The notes under the pieces were generated by a model. It had not been told where the DNA came from, did not search any database, and saw only the letters and a program-made list of their open reading frames with translations. 64,000 nt of DNA from Gammaproteobacteria bacterium (GTDB taxonomy: Bacteria > Pseudomonadota > Gammaproteobacteria > SURF-13): the NCBI GenBank assembly GCA_016195665.1, contig JACPZD010000005.1, positions 1-64,000 on the forward strand, in the 5' to 3' direction. Positions 52,395-64,000 of this stretch are shown here, in pieces (the first letter of the stretch is position 1; every line of letters starts with the position of its first letter). The translations under genes and the position numbers were made by a program.

Positions 52395-53783
52395 ATGACT
52401 GACAACAAAAAGCCCTGGGGCGGGCGTTTCACCGCCCCCACCGACGAATTTGTGGAGGTCTTCACCGCCTCGGTGAGTTTCGACCAGCGCCTCTACAGGC
52501 ACGATATCGCAGGCTCCATCGCCCATGCGCGTATGCTCGCCAAAGTGGGCGTACTTAAACAAACGGAATGTGACGCCATCGTAAACGGTCTCAAGGGCAT
52601 CGAACTCGATATCGAGCGCGGCGAGTTTGCCTGGCTGGCGGAACTTGAGGACGTGCACATGAATATCGAGGCGCGCCTGATTGACCGCATCGGCGAAGTG
52701 GGCAAGAAGCTCCACACCGGACGCTCCCGCAACGACCAGGTGGCGACCGACCTCAGGCTCTACCTGCGCGATGAAATAGACGCCATTCTGGCTGAATTAC
52801 AGCGGCTGCAAACGGCGCTGCTGGATCTCGCCGAGCGTGAGGCCGACACCTTGATGCCGGGCTTTACGCACTTGCAGATCGCCCAACCGGTGACCTTTGG
52901 CCATCACATGATGGCGTGGTTTGAGATGCTGAGCCGCGACCGTGAGCGCTTCAAGGATTGCCGCAAGCGGGTCAACATCATGCCGCTCGGCGCCGCCGCC
53001 CTGGCCGGCACGAGTTATCCGATAGACCGGGCCTATACCGCGGAATTGCTCGGTTTCGACGCCCCCGCGCAAAATTCGCTCGATGCCGTCAGCGACCGCG
53101 ATTTCGCCATCGAATTCGCGGCGGCCGCAGCCCTGCTGATGGTGCACCTGTCGCGGTTTTCCGAAGAACTGATTCTGTGGTCGTCCAGTCAGTTTGACTT
53201 TGTGGACCTGGGCGACGCCTTTTGCACCGGTTCCTCCATCATGCCGCAAAAGAAAAACCCCGACGTGCCGGAGCTGGTGCGCGGCAAGAGCGGCCGCGTC
53301 ATCGGCCATCTGATGGCCTTGTTGACCCTCATGAAGGCCCAGCCGCTGGCCTACAACAAGGACAACCAGGAAGACAAGGAGCCGCTGTTCGACACCGTGG
53401 ATACGGTCAAGGCCTGTCTGCGCGTCTATGCCGAGATGATCCCGGCGCTGCGGGTAAAGCGCGACAAGATGCGCGCGGCCGCCGAGCAGGGTTACGCCAC
53501 CGCCACCGACCTCGCCGATTACCTGGTGCGCAAGGGCGTGGCGTTCCGTGACGCCCACGAGATCGTGGGCAAGACGGTCCGTTACGGCCTGGAGCAGGGC
53601 AAAGACTTGGCACAAATGCTGCTTACTGAATTGCGTGAGTTCTCTCCCATGATCGAGCAGGACGTGTTCGACGTCCTCACCCTGGAGGGATCGGTCAAGG
53701 CGCGCAATCATCTCGGTGGGACCGCGCCCGAACAGGTAAGACAAGCGGTGCACAAGGCTAGACAAAGGCTATGCGGCAAATGA
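52395..53783 (+). CDS. argH: Argininosuccinate lyase
   Basis: It cleaves argininosuccinate into arginine and fumarate, the last step of arginine synthesis. The 462-residue protein has [32 protein letters not shown], and the fumarase/aspartase signature [12 protein letters not shown] (about residues 279-290). The length is normal. It is divergent from algZ, the usual Pseudomonas arrangement, and overlaps the following DUF4124 gene (ATGA). Confidence 0.96.
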   Translation: MTDNKKPWGGRFTAPTDEFVEVFTASVSFDQRLYRHDIAGSIAHARMLAKVGVLKQTECDAIVNGLKGIELDIERGEFAWLAELEDVHMNIEARLIDRIGEVGKKLHTGRSRNDQVATDLRLYLRDEIDAILAELQRLQTALLDLAEREADTLMPGFTHLQIAQPVTFGHHMMAWFEMLSRDRERFKDCRKRVNIMPLGAAALAGTSYPIDRAYTAELLGFDAPAQNSLDAVSDRDFAIEFAAAAALLMVHLSRFSEELILWSSSQFDFVDLGDAFCTGSSIMPQKKNPDVPELVRGKSGRVIGHLMALLTLMKAQPLAYNKDNQEDKEPLFDTVDTVKACLRVYAEMIPALRVKRDKMRAAAEQGYATATDLADYLVRKGVAFRDAHEIVGKTVRYGLEQGKDLAQMLLTELREFSPMIEQDVFDVLTLEGSVKARNHLGGTAPEQVRQAVHKARQRLCGK

Positions 53784-54421
53784 CACGAATGTTGATCCCC
53801 TTCATGCTACTGCTACTGGCAGGCCTCGCTCTGCCTGCGCTGGCAGGCAAGCTTATCAAGTGGGTAGATGACCAGGGGCAGGTACACTACGGCGACAAAA
53901 TCCCGGTGGAATACGCCGCCCAGCAGCATTCTGTGCTGAACAAACAGGGTGTGACCCTCAAGCGCAGCGAGGATGCAGTACGCACGCGGGAAGAAGCGGA
54001 AGAGAAGAAGCGCCAGGAACAGTTGCAGGCCGAACAGAAACAGCAGGCGCAGGAGCAGGCGAAAGAGCAGGCGGCCAAAGATAAGCGGCTGCAGGATAGC
54101 TACGCGAGCGAGCAGGACATTATCAAAATCCGCGACCGCCAGTTGGCGGGCCTGGAAGAAGAGATCAAGAACAGCCTCGTTAATCAGGAAAAGCTCAAGG
54201 CCCGGCTGGCCGAACTTAATACCAAGTCGAACGCCCTGCAAGCGGCGAATAAGCCCGTGCCAGCAAAACTGCAAGACGACATCAAGACGACTCAGACTCA
54301 GGAAACTCAATATGATGCCCTGATTCAGGCCAAGCGCAAGGAACAGGATCTAGTCCGTAAGACGGCGGAAGAAGACCTGCGGCAATATCAACAAATGCAG
54401 GCTAGGGCCCAAGTTCCCTGA
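53780..54421 (+). CDS. DUF4124-domain periplasmic protein
   Basis: ATG 53780 overlaps the argH stop (ATGA); an in-frame ATG at 53771 is also possible. The 213-residue protein starts with a signal peptide ([20 protein letters not shown]), then the DUF4124 core ([20 protein letters not shown]). It ends with a long Gln/Lys/Glu-rich coiled coil (about residues 65-205). Its function is unknown. It is likely co-transcribed with argH. Confidence 0.85.
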   Translation: MTRMLIPFMLLLLAGLALPALAGKLIKWVDDQGQVHYGDKIPVEYAAQQHSVLNKQGVTLKRSEDAVRTREEAEEKKRQEQLQAEQKQQAQEQAKEQAAKDKRLQDSYASEQDIIKIRDRQLAGLEEEIKNSLVNQEKLKARLAELNTKSNALQAANKPVPAKLQDDIKTTQTQETQYDALIQAKRKEQDLVRKTAEEDLRQYQQMQARAQVP

Positions 54422-54451
54422 TTCTGCTCATAGCAAGCTGGCTCCTGGCTT

Positions 54452-54520
54452 TATTTACCGCAGAGGACGCAGAGGAACAACGCGGCTTTGCTTCTCCTCT
54501 GCGCTCTCCGCAGTGATTTA
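54452..54520. repeat. CGCAGAGG hairpin repeat
   Basis: taccgcagaggacgcagagg on the left and tcctctgcgctctccgcagt on the right form a long hairpin between convergent genes. It is the same repeat type as 45595-45757 and probably acts as a bidirectional terminator. Confidence 0.8.
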
Positions 54521-54552
54521 TTTTATCGTAGAGCGAGTTACGAAAGTTAGGA

Positions 54553-55281
54553 TTACAGCACCAGGCTGGGCTGTAAGCGGCGTAGTGCAACCCGATGGGC
54601 ATGGCAGTCAGGGTCCAAACCTTCCACCAAGTCCCAAAATGCCGCTGAATGATTGAGGTGGCGGAGATGGCAGAGTTCGTGCGCCAGCACATAATCCACC
54701 AGCGCCGCCGGCGCGAGCATGAGGCGCCAGTTGAGGCTGATCGTGCCGCGCGCAGAACAGCTCCCCCAGCAGGTCTTTTGGCTGCGTATGGTGACCCTCT
54801 CGGGCCACAGGCCGGCCTTTTCAGCGAGTATCGCCAGCCGCCCAGTCATGTAAACCTGCGCCTCCCTCCGGTACCAGATCTCAAGCAAACGCACGATGCC
54901 CGCGCGCTCGTGACATGGGCTATGTACATGCAGCGCCTCATCGTGGCGGTCGACGCGGCCATGTGCGGCGTGATGCAGACGCAGCGTGAGTTCGGTATCG
55001 AGCAGGGGAAGGCGGGAGGCCTCCTCCAGGGGGCGGCGCCGCGCAAGTTGAGCGCGCACCTGCGCAAGCCGTTTCGCCACCCACGGGGTATGGTTATGCA
55101 CAAACTCCCGTGCCTCGCGCAGGCTGGCGCGCAACGGGATGCGCACGATAACTTCCGCATCGTCACTGACGTGAAGACTCAGACGGCGGCGACGGGGGAT
55201 CCGATGGAGGGTGTAGGGGATGTCTTCACCCATGACTGTCAACTGGTCTTTGGCAAAGAGCTTGCCAAGTGTATTAGACAT
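54553..55281 (-). CDS. YgjP-like zinc metalloprotease (M48/SprT-type fold)
   Basis: A roughly 242-residue predicted metallopeptidase. The conserved WGSCS of the family is followed by LNWRLMLAPAALVDYVLAHE and the zinc motif HELCHLRHLNHSAAFW (about residues 190-205). An N-terminal basic stretch (HRIPRRRRLSLHVSDDAEVI) matches YgjP/DUF45 proteins. The substrate is unknown. ATG 55281 overlaps the upstream small gene by 8 bases; the frame also continues to 55320. Confidence 0.85.
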   Translation of the reverse strand: MSNTLGKLFAKDQLTVMGEDIPYTLHRIPRRRRLSLHVSDDAEVIVRIPLRASLREAREFVHNHTPWVAKRLAQVRAQLARRRPLEEASRLPLLDTELTLRLHHAAHGRVDRHDEALHVHSPCHERAGIVRLLEIWYRREAQVYMTGRLAILAEKAGLWPERVTIRSQKTCWGSCSARGTISLNWRLMLAPAALVDYVLAHELCHLRHLNHSAAFWDLVEGLDPDCHAHRVALRRLQPSLVL

Positions 55282-55560
55282 TTTGAGATTTGCCACTTTC
55301 AATCTCGGTGGCGGCGACATTGCCTTCGGGAGTGAATCTCAGCCGAATCTTTCCCCAGCAGGGCACGCGCCCGGCCTCGCAGCCGGAGCCTTCCATCACT
55401 ACTTCATCAAAGCTTACCGCACACAGCGCCTCATCGGGCTTATTCTCTATTACGCTGACCTTGAGGCTGGCGGGGTCGGGCCAGCCGTTCTGGGTGCACA
55501 ACTCGGCCAGTCTTGGCGTCGTAGCGAAGAAGTCTGCTAACGCTTTCTGATTCATGCGCA

Positions 55561-55561
<1 letters not shown>
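55274..55561 (-). CDS. Hypothetical small protein between argB and the ygjP-like gene
   Basis: A protein of about 95 residues (MRMNQKALADFFATTPRLAE, then LKVSVIENKPDEALCAVSFD, ending EIESGKSQNV). Start codons ATG 55561 and 55555 are both possible, and the first overlaps the argB stop. A regular alpha/beta pattern and tight packing with argB and the ygjP-like gene suggest a real, conserved gene, but I do not recognise its family. Confidence 0.7.
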
Positions 55562-57832
<2,271 letters not shown>

Positions 57833-57845
57833 TTTCCCTTCTCTC

Positions 57846-57980
57846 TTACTCAGGAGTCACAAAGTAAGGTTACAATCTTTATGATGTGACTCCTGAGTAA
57901 ATACCCTGTTTTACCTGCCCCCACCCTGTCCCGCCCCCTAACATAGGGACTCAGCGGGAAGTGTAATCTTACTTACTGAC
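57846..57980 (+). repeat. Intergenic repeat family 2, copy 4
   Basis: A complete copy: ttactcaggagtcacaaagt with mirrored gtgactcctgagtaaa, then CCCTGTTTTACC, CCCCACCCTGTC and a reduced GC hairpin, ending gtaatcttacttactgac. It lies between dut and algC and separates them by about 170 bases. Confidence 0.9.
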
Positions 57981-58003
57981 CGATGAGTACAACTTGTAAC
58001 GTG

Positions 58004-58459
58004 TCACTGCCGTCCGGAATGTCCGAATCCGCCCGCACCGCGCCGTGTCTCGTTAAATTCCTCGACCACCTCGAAGTCGGCGCGCACCACGGGCACGATG
58101 ACCATTTGAGCGATGCGTTCGCCCACGGCGATGGCGAACGGTTCCTGGCCGCGATTCCAGCACGACACCAACAACTGCCCTTGATAATCGGAGTCTATCA
58201 GGCCCACCAGATTGCCGAGCACGATACCATGTTTATGACCGAGGCCGGAGCGCGGCAATAACACGGCGGCCAGCGAAGTGTCCGCGATATGCACCGCCAT
58301 GCCGGTCGGAATGAGATGAGTCTCGCCCGGCTTGATGACCAATGGACCATCCAGACAGGCGCGCAGATCTATACCGGCCGAACCCTCCGTCGCATACTGC
58401 GGCAAGGGGAATTCTCCGCCGATGCGCTTATCGAGAATCTTAAGCTGAATTTTTTGCAT
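58004..58459 (-). CDS. dut: dUTP diphosphatase
   Basis: It hydrolyses dUTP to dUMP, keeping uracil out of DNA. The 151-residue trimeric-type enzyme has motif 2 [20 protein letters not shown], motif 3 [14 protein letters not shown], and the C-terminal flexible motif [11 protein letters not shown] (about residues 139-149). ATG 58459 is used, overlapping the coaBC 3' end by 20 bases; a frame start at 58480 is unlikely. Confidence 0.96.
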   Translation of the reverse strand: MQKIQLKILDKRIGGEFPLPQYATEGSAGIDLRACLDGPLVIKPGETHLIPTGMAVHIADTSLAAVLLPRSGLGHKHGIVLGNLVGLIDSDYQGQLLVSCWNRGQEPFAIAVGERIAQMVIVPVVRADFEVVEEFNETRRGAGGFGHSGRQ

Positions 58460-59648
58460 GATACCTCTCGGCGATGACATAGATGAGTTCGCGCGCCAGC
58501 CGCTCCTTGGGCGCGCGCGTCAGCAGTTTGCCGCCGCCTTCCCAAAACAGCCTTAATTCATTTTCGTCGCTGTCGAAACCGAGGCCGGGTTGATTCACCC
58601 AGTTCGCGGCGATCATATCGAGTTTTTTCGCGGCGCGCTTGGCTTGCGCATTCAGTTCAAGATTCTCGGTCTCGGCGGCGAAACCCACAGTGAAGGGCGC
58701 CGGAGTCAATGCCGCGACATCTTCCAGGATGTCCGGATTACGTACCAGGGAAAGGGCGAATTTGTCTTGTGACTTTTTCATTTTCTGCGTAACGCTCTCG
58801 GCAGGATGGAAATCTGCAACCGCCGCGGCGGCAATGAAGATGTCGCTGTGCAGTGCGCGCGTGAGCGCCGCCTCGTGCATCTCTTGGGCGCTGACCACAT
58901 CAATGCGCTCCACGCGCTCCGGTGCGGGCAATGCCGTCGGCCCGCTGATGAGCGTGACCCGTGCTCCTGCCTCGCAGGCGGCCGCCGACAGCGCATAACC
59001 CATCTTGCCGGAACTGCGGTTGCTGATATAACGCACCGGATCTATCGCCTCGCGGGTGGGGCCGGCGCTCACCAATACCCGTGCGCCGCTGAGGCTGCCG
59101 GTGGTAAAGATCCCCGCCGTCAATTCGGTAATCCGCGCCGGCTCCAACATCCTGCCGGGTCCGACTTCGCCGCAGGCCTGCGCGCCTTCCGCGGGGCCGA
59201 ATAGACGCGCGCCGCGCTCTTCCAGAATTTTTTTATTGGCCTGGGTGGCGGGGTTAAGCCACATCTGCTGATTCATGGCGGGCGCCAGTGCGAGCGGCGC
59301 GGCCGTCGCAAGGCACAGGGTGCTCAGTAAATCATCGGCTAAACCGTGGGCGAGCTTGGCCATGAAATCGGCGCTGGCGGGGGCGATCAATACGACGTCC
59401 GCCCAGCGCGCCAGCGTGATGTGCCCCATGCCGGCCTCGCTGGCCGGATCGAGCAAATGCTGTTGTACGGGATGGCCCGACAAGGCTTGCAGGGTGAGGG
59501 GGGTGATGAATTCGCCGGCCGCCTGCGTCATGACCACCCGCACCTCCGCCCCCGCGCTGCGCAGGCGCCGCACCAGCTCGGCGCTCTTGTACGCAGCGAT
59601 GCCTCCCGTGACGCCTAACAGGATGCGTTTGTTTGTTAGAGATGACAT
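58440..59648 (-). CDS. coaBC: CoaBC: phosphopantothenoylcysteine synthetase/decarboxylase
   Basis: This bifunctional enzyme makes 4'-phosphopantetheine in CoA synthesis. The CoaC part has [20 protein letters not shown] and the substrate motif [12 protein letters not shown]. The CoaB part has [20 protein letters not shown] (about residues 189-208), a [12 protein letters not shown] stretch, and [15 protein letters not shown]. It has 402 residues, the normal length. It heads the coaBC-dut-algC-argB block. Confidence 0.95.
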   Translation of the reverse strand: MSSLTNKRILLGVTGGIAAYKSAELVRRLRSAGAEVRVVMTQAAGEFITPLTLQALSGHPVQQHLLDPASEAGMGHITLARWADVVLIAPASADFMAKLAHGLADDLLSTLCLATAAPLALAPAMNQQMWLNPATQANKKILEERGARLFGPAEGAQACGEVGPGRMLEPARITELTAGIFTTGSLSGARVLVSAGPTREAIDPVRYISNRSSGKMGYALSAAACEAGARVTLISGPTALPAPERVERIDVVSAQEMHEAALTRALHSDIFIAAAAVADFHPAESVTQKMKKSQDKFALSLVRNPDILEDVAALTPAPFTVGFAAETENLELNAQAKRAAKKLDMIAANWVNQPGLGFDSDENELRLFWEGGGKLLTRAPKERLARELIYVIAERYHAKNSA

Positions 59649-59694
59649 GGGGGGATTGTAACGCAGGGTGACGCCTAGAGACTACTAGGCGTGA

Positions 59695-59755
59695 GGCGTT
59701 AGAAGTGGGGAGTGAGGAGTGAGGAGTGAAATGCTGTTCCCCTCACTCCTCACCC
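59695..59755. repeat. AGTGAGG direct/inverted repeat hairpin
   Basis: gtgaggagtgaggagtgaaa is mirrored by cccctcactcctcacccc around a short loop. It lies between the GGDEF/EAL stop and coaBC on the minus strand and could terminate the signalling operon. Small repeats of the GAGGAGTGAGGAG type also occur before rtcB. Confidence 0.6.
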
Positions 59756-61504
59756 CTAATTGCGCTTGCTGAACCCGTTGCCGTTTATAGAGACTACGGA
59801 CGGGGTCGTATAATCCTGGGCGAAACACTGCTCGATCTCGGACGGCGGCAGCGGCATGCTGAAATAATAGCCCTGCATCTCGGTGCACCTCAGCGAGCGC
59901 AGGAACTCTAATTGCCTCATGGTCTCCACGCCCTCGGCGATGACTTGTAATTTCAAACTGTGCGCCATGGCGACGATCGCCGTGGTGATGGCCATATCGT
60001 CCGCATCGTCGGGGATCCCCTGTACAAAGGACTGGTCAATCTTCAGCTTCGTGACGGGGAAGCGCTTTAGATAACTGAGCGACGAATAACCCATCCCGAA
60101 ATCATCTATGACAAGGTGGATACCGGTATTTTCTAATTCATGCAGGATATCGGAGGTTTCCACCCCCTGCATCATGCTTTCCGTCAGCTCCAGCTCCAGG
60201 CAGTTGGGGTCGAGGCCTGTTTCGCTTAGCACCTGATTGATGGTGCTCAGTAGCTGCTGCTGATGGAACTGCCGCGCGGAGAGATTGACCGCCATGCGTA
60301 TGGGCGGGTAACCGGCGGCCTGCCAGGCCACGTTCTGCTCGCAGGCGGCACGCAGCACCCACGCGCCGATCGGAATGATCAAACCGGTTTCCTCCGCCAC
60401 CGTGATGAATTCGTTCGGCGACACCAGCCCGAGATCGGGACTTTGCCAACGCAACAGCGCCTCCACGGCGATGATCTTTCCCGTGAGTAGATCAATCTGC
60501 GGCTGATAGCACAGAAACAGCTCTTCGCGATCGAGGGCGTGGCAGAGCCTGTTTTCCAACTCCAGGCGGTGCGAGGCCTTGTCGTTCATCTTGGGGGAAT
60601 AGAGCTGATAGCCGCCCCCCTGCTCCTTGGCGCGATACATGGCGAGATCGGCGTTTTTCAACAGGGCCTCGGGGGTTTCACCGTCGTTAGGGAAGATGCT
60701 CACGCCGATGCTGGTGATGACGTTGAGGTCATAGCCCGCGATTTCGAAGGACTCAAAAATGGAGTTGTTGATCTTCTGCGCCACCCTGGCCACGTCGGTC
60801 GGATCCGCGACATCGCCGAGTATCAATGCAAATTCATCCCCGCCCAGTCTCGCCACCGTATCGCTTTCGCGCACATGAGTGGAGAGGCGATCCGCCATCG
60901 CCGTCAGCAATAGGTCCCCGACCGCGTGCCCCAACGTGTCGTTAACACGCTTGAAGCGATCCAGATCCATAAACAACACGGCCACCATGCGGTTATGGCG
61001 CGGCGCCTGCACCAGCGCCTGGGTCAGGCGGTCCATGAACAGGAGCCGGTTGGGCAGGTTGGTGAGCACATCGTGGGTCGCCATATGATGCAGACGTTCT
61101 TCCGAGCGCTTGCGCTCGATGGCGTAGCGGAGCGAATGGACCAGCAAGCGGGTGTCCACCTGGCCCTTGATCAAATAATCCTGCGCCCGGCACTGCACGG
61201 CCTGCAGCGCGAGCTCCTCATCGTGCAGGCCGCTCAGCACCACAATCGGCATGTGCGGAACCACCGTCTGCACTTGGGTCAGGGTGTCGAGCCCACGGGA
61301 GTCCGGTAGGGTCAGATCCAGTAACACCACGTCGAAGTGCTGTTCGCCGAGCCGTTTGAGCGCCTCGGCGAACAAGTCAACATGGGTAAGGGCGAAGTTG
61401 CCGGTGCGCGCCTCGGCCAGCATCTCGAGTACCAGCCTCGCATCCCCCGGATTATCCTCCACCAGCAAAATATGTATCGGCGTGCTTATGCTTGGCTCAT
61501 GCAT
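59756..61504 (-). CDS. Response regulator with GGDEF and EAL domains
   Basis: A 582-residue cyclic-di-GMP protein. It has an N-terminal receiver (ILLVEDNPGDARLVLEML, phospho-Asp in DVVLLDLTLP near residue 61), then a diguanylate cyclase domain with intact active site (ARLGGDEFALILG, about 243-255). An EAL phosphodiesterase domain follows (AVEALLRWQS, NEFI-type VIDDFGMGYSSLSYLK, VIAEGVET). No obvious mutation of either active site is seen. Its ATG overlaps the stop of the upstream histidine kinase by 8 bases, so the two are a probable phosphorelay pair. Confidence 0.93.
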   Translation of the reverse strand: MHEPSISTPIHILLVEDNPGDARLVLEMLAEARTGNFALTHVDLFAEALKRLGEQHFDVVLLDLTLPDSRGLDTLTQVQTVVPHMPIVVLSGLHDEELALQAVQCRAQDYLIKGQVDTRLLVHSLRYAIERKRSEERLHHMATHDVLTNLPNRLLFMDRLTQALVQAPRHNRMVAVLFMDLDRFKRVNDTLGHAVGDLLLTAMADRLSTHVRESDTVARLGGDEFALILGDVADPTDVARVAQKINNSIFESFEIAGYDLNVITSIGVSIFPNDGETPEALLKNADLAMYRAKEQGGGYQLYSPKMNDKASHRLELENRLCHALDREELFLCYQPQIDLLTGKIIAVEALLRWQSPDLGLVSPNEFITVAEETGLIIPIGAWVLRAACEQNVAWQAAGYPPIRMAVNLSARQFHQQQLLSTINQVLSETGLDPNCLELELTESMMQGVETSDILHELENTGIHLVIDDFGMGYSSLSYLKRFPVTKLKIDQSFVQGIPDDADDMAITTAIVAMAHSLKLQVIAEGVETMRQLEFLRSLRCTEMQGYYFSMPLPPSEIEQCFAQDYTTPSVVSINGNGFSKRN

Positions 61505-63248
61505 TTTTACTTACATCCTCTTTATCCGGCAGGGTGAAGTAAAAAGTACTGCCTGCCCCCGCCTCTGATTCCACCCAGATCCTTCCACCAAGACTTTCCA
61601 CGATCTTCTTGCAAATTGCAAGACCTATCCCCGTACCGGTGGGCCTCGCCTGGCCTGGCAGCCGCTGAAATAGCATAAATATCTGGCTGGAAAACTGCGG
61701 GTCTATGCCAATGCCGTTGTCGCGCACCGAAAACTGCCAGGCGCCGTCCCTATGCTCTGCGCGGATGTAGATCTGCAGGGGTCTGTCGGCACGGAATTTA
61801 ATGGCATTGCTGATCAAATTTTGAAACAGTTGCACCAGTTGGGTTTCGTTGGCATACACCGTCGGCAGCGGCTCACAGGTTACCGTGGCGTTACTCTCCT
61901 GTATGGCGATCTGCAGATTGCTCACCACTTCATTGAAGACCTTGTTGCAATCAACCTGCGTCAAGCCCCCTTGCGCCAACCCGGCCCGCGAGTAGGCCAA
62001 CAGGCCGTCTATCATGCGCTGCATGCGCAGCGTGCCGTCCATCACGTACTGAATGAACTCATCGGCGTTGGGGTCGAGCCTGCCCTGGTAGCGCCTCGCC
62101 AACAATTGGGTGTAACTCGACACCATCCGCAGCGGCTCCTGCAGGTCATGGGCGGCGACCTGGGCCAATTCGCTCAGCCTGTCGTTGGAAGTCATCAACT
62201 CCACGGTGCGCTCTCTCACCCTATGCTCCAGCTCCTCGGTAAGTGTGCGCTGGCGCTCCACGGCGCGTTTCTGATCCTCGATGTCGGTCGCGCTGCCCAG
62301 CCATTTGATAATGCTGCCGTCCTGATCTCTAAATGGGGCGGCACGGAACAGGTGCCAGCGGTAAGTCCTGTCGCTCGGCCTCTTGAAGCGGTACTCGGCC
62401 TCATAGGCATCGCCTCTTTGTATCACCTTAGCCCAGCGTTGCAGGCAGCTCTCCACATCATCCGGGTGCAGCACCGCCTGCCAGCTTTTACCCTGACTCT
62501 GTTCGCGCGTCAGGGTGGGGTGGTTGTACCAATAGTGGTTATAGTAATCCAGCGTGCCGTCGGGCAGGGCGGTCCATACGATCTGGGGAACAGCAGCCAC
62601 AGGCTTGCCGGGAGGCGGCTCTCCGCGCGGTTTCTCTTCCCTTTGACCTAAAGGGTGTTTCTCAAGGTTGACCACCGTTTTATGCGTGCCCGGTGCTGGT
62701 GGTTCACCTTCACCGCCGGTTTGTCCCACCTCATCCATACCCCGGCGTAGCTCGAGCTGGCTCACGATCTGCCGGCCCAAGGCATGCAGGGCCTCTCGCT
62801 GGTCCATATTGAGTCCGCCAAGGACATGATCCACCACGCACAACATCCCTAACATATCTCCCTTGGGCGTAGCCCACGCAATGCCCGTGTAAAAGCGGAT
62901 GTTGGGTTCGGAACTTACGAAGGGGTTGGTGGCGTAGCGTTCGCCGAGGAGCGCATCGGGGATGACAAAAATATCAGAGTGCAGCCCCGAATGGGCACAA
63001 AACGACACATCGCGCGGGACTATCGGGGTAACTGGACCGGGTCTGGACTTAAACCACTGGCGATTGGCATCAACAAGGGTAATAAAGGAGATCGGTGTCC
63101 GGCAAATGTGCGAGGCAAGCCGGAGGAAGTCTTCGATGAGATCCTCGGGCACGGTATCCAGAATGTTGAAACGGCGCAAGGCATCCAGGTGTTCCGCTTC
63201 ATGGTCAGGCACTTTCATCACGATGCCTTTTGGGGCGGTAGTGCTCAC
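61497..63248 (-). CDS. GAF-PAS hybrid-type sensor histidine kinase
   Basis: A 583-residue cytoplasmic-looking kinase without membrane helices. A GAF domain (about 15-165: TPISFITLVDANRQWFKSRP, DVSFCAHSGL) precedes a PAS/PAC fold (TALPDGTLDYYNHYWYNHPT, about 230-340). A coiled-coil HisKA then carries the phospho-His in AQVAAHDLQEPLRMVSSY, and a GHKL ATPase (LISNAIKFRADRP, NGIGIDPQF, GTGIGLAICKKIVE) follows. The bacteriophytochrome-like HisKA type is seen, but no chromophore Cys motif is evident. Starts at 63248 and 63218 are possible. The signal is unknown. Confidence 0.92.
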   Translation of the reverse strand: MSTTAPKGIVMKVPDHEAEHLDALRRFNILDTVPEDLIEDFLRLASHICRTPISFITLVDANRQWFKSRPGPVTPIVPRDVSFCAHSGLHSDIFVIPDALLGERYATNPFVSSEPNIRFYTGIAWATPKGDMLGMLCVVDHVLGGLNMDQREALHALGRQIVSQLELRRGMDEVGQTGGEGEPPAPGTHKTVVNLEKHPLGQREEKPRGEPPPGKPVAAVPQIVWTALPDGTLDYYNHYWYNHPTLTREQSQGKSWQAVLHPDDVESCLQRWAKVIQRGDAYEAEYRFKRPSDRTYRWHLFRAAPFRDQDGSIIKWLGSATDIEDQKRAVERQRTLTEELEHRVRERTVELMTSNDRLSELAQVAAHDLQEPLRMVSSYTQLLARRYQGRLDPNADEFIQYVMDGTLRMQRMIDGLLAYSRAGLAQGGLTQVDCNKVFNEVVSNLQIAIQESNATVTCEPLPTVYANETQLVQLFQNLISNAIKFRADRPLQIYIRAEHRDGAWQFSVRDNGIGIDPQFSSQIFMLFQRLPGQARPTGTGIGLAICKKIVESLGGRIWVESEAGAGSTFYFTLPDKEDVSKNA

Positions 63249-63568
63249 TTAGGTACCCATATTCGCACGACCATCGGCACGGCCAATGCACTCGGGGAAA
63301 AGTATAACAATATTTTGACTCCCCCTTCGAAAGGTATTGAGATGTCTATTTGTCATGTGTCATTTAAATGACATACCATTGGATGCAATGGGCAATTTTC
63401 ATTCCATTTATAAAAAACGTATGGTTACCAGTTACTTAAAATAAACTGCCAATAATTAGTCAAGCTAACTGTAAAAATTCCCGACAGTTAACTAAGTCTT
63501 CAATCATGATGGTGTCCTGACAAATCACTATCGCTGAGGTAAGATTTAAAGTTCAGAGGCTGTGCCCC
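63249..63568. other. Intergenic region with 16-bp perfect palindrome
   Basis: AT-rich 320-base divergent region between the kinase and radC. It contains TGTCATTTAAATGACA (63358-63373), a perfect palindrome that could be an operator. A small AGAGG precedes the radC ATG. No other gene is visible. Confidence 0.5.
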
Positions 63569-64000
63569 ATGCCCATCACAGATTGGCCGTCCGAGGAACG
63601 CCCGCGCGAGAAACTGCTGCTGCGCGGCCCTGGCGCACTGTCCGACGCCGAGTTGCTGGCCATCTTTTTACGCACCGGCGTGGCCGGCAAGACCGCAGTG
63701 GATCTCGCCCGCGAGTTGCTTGCCGCCTTCGGAGGTCTGCGCCCGTTGCTGGAGGCGGAAAGTGAGCGCTTTTGCGCGGAGCACGGCCTGGGTGTCGCCA
63801 AGTACGCACAGCTACAGGCCGTGTTGGAGATGGGCCGCCGTCATCTACTCGAGACCCTCGCCCGCGGCGATGCCCTGTCCAACCCCGATGACACCCGTGA
63901 CTACCTCAAGGCACGGTTGCGCGGCTATGCCCATGAGGTGTTCGCCTGCCTGTTTCTCGACAGCCGGCATCGCGTCATCAGCCTTGATGAACTGTTTCAC
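63569..64000 (+). CDS. radC: DNA repair protein RadC (3' end outside window)
   Basis: The first 144 residues read [40 protein letters not shown] and [18 protein letters not shown], the helix-hairpin-helix N-terminal part of RadC/YicR. The JAB1/MPN-like part begins [20 protein letters not shown]. The metal motif itself lies beyond the end. RadC is linked to DNA repair by name, though its role is unproven. The usual neighbour coaBC is separated here by the signalling pair. Confidence 0.9.
   Translation, partial: MPITDWPSEERPREKLLLRGPGALSDAELLAIFLRTGVAGKTAVDLARELLAAFGGLRPLLEAESERFCAEHGLGVAKYAQLQAVLEMGRRHLLETLARGDALSNPDDTRDYLKARLRGYAHEVFACLFLDSRHRVISLDELFH

Noticed and set aside
52797-53765. A 322-codon open frame opposite argH
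   Set aside because: It is a shadow of argH with no recognisable features.

Overview
The window reads as a chromosome segment of a gammaproteobacterium. Gene order matches Pseudomonas-type and Chromatiales-type genomes: argH / algZ-algR-hemC-hemD-hemX-hemY; coaBC-dut-algC-argB with radC nearby; queA-tgt-yajC-secD-secF; and PHP phosphatase-YciO-M50 protease-trpS-scpA-scpB-rluB. A secreted flavocytochrome-c sulfide dehydrogenase-like flavoprotein, an exosortase H pair and an anaerobic class III ribonucleotide reductase suggest a facultatively anaerobic, possibly sulfur-oxidising organism. No species can be named from the sequence alone.

Layout. 1-3.2 kb is accessory: the edge of an IS630-like transposase, a possible truncated gene, a lipoprotein with a duplicated 3' end, and a damaged AAA/DUF4143 ATPase. 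3.2-7.1 kb is a surface cluster: a GT2 glycosyltransferase, a PqqD-like/glycosyltransferase fusion, an exosortase H-associated membrane protein and exosortase H. 7.3-14.3 kb holds an AddA/AddB-like helicase-nuclease pair and ferredoxin FdxA. 14.5-21.2 kb is the yciV-to-rluB housekeeping run plus an endonuclease III-like gene. 21.3-24.5 kb has a 1-Cys peroxiredoxin, the FccB-like flavoprotein with a 28-residue one-helix protein behind it, YggU and a membrane protein. 24.5-34.9 kb is a stress/anaerobic island: YbaK, archease, RtcB, PRPP synthetase, phosphoribosyltransferase, dodecin, DksA/TraR, NrdD, NrdG, CFA synthase, an rtcA remnant and an HPF/cold-shock fusion. 34.9-42.2 kb has CapA, tRNA-Leu(CAA), queA, a Cys-rich small protein, tgt, yajC and secDF. 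42.3-45.6 kb has a methyltransferase, an SDR and a ferredoxin reductase. 45.8-64 kb holds heme, AlgZR, arginine, CoA/dUTP and c-di-GMP/sensor genes and the start of radC.

Two observations stand out. First, a palindromic element of about 52 bp occurs at 11 loci. Eight lie inside reading frames or supply the gene's start or stop, and four of its six frames are open, so it adds peptides such as [17 protein letters not shown] to AddA, AddB, a PHP phosphatase and RluB. Its hairpin arms differ between copies by paired, compensatory changes, and three copies are nested. This resembles the coding-region palindromic elements known from Rickettsia, but the sequence is different. Second, the archease-rtcB and dksA-nrdDG operons have perfect FNR/ANR boxes (TTGAT-N4-ATCAA) placed identically relative to the same -10 hexamer (TATCTT). 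This predicts that RNA repair, PRPP supply, anaerobic dNTP synthesis and dodecin respond together to oxygen loss.

A second, intergenic repeat family of about 140 bp has four copies. One has rebuilt the scpA 3' end and removed the normal scpB start. All functional calls come from reading motifs and gene order; no database search was run.
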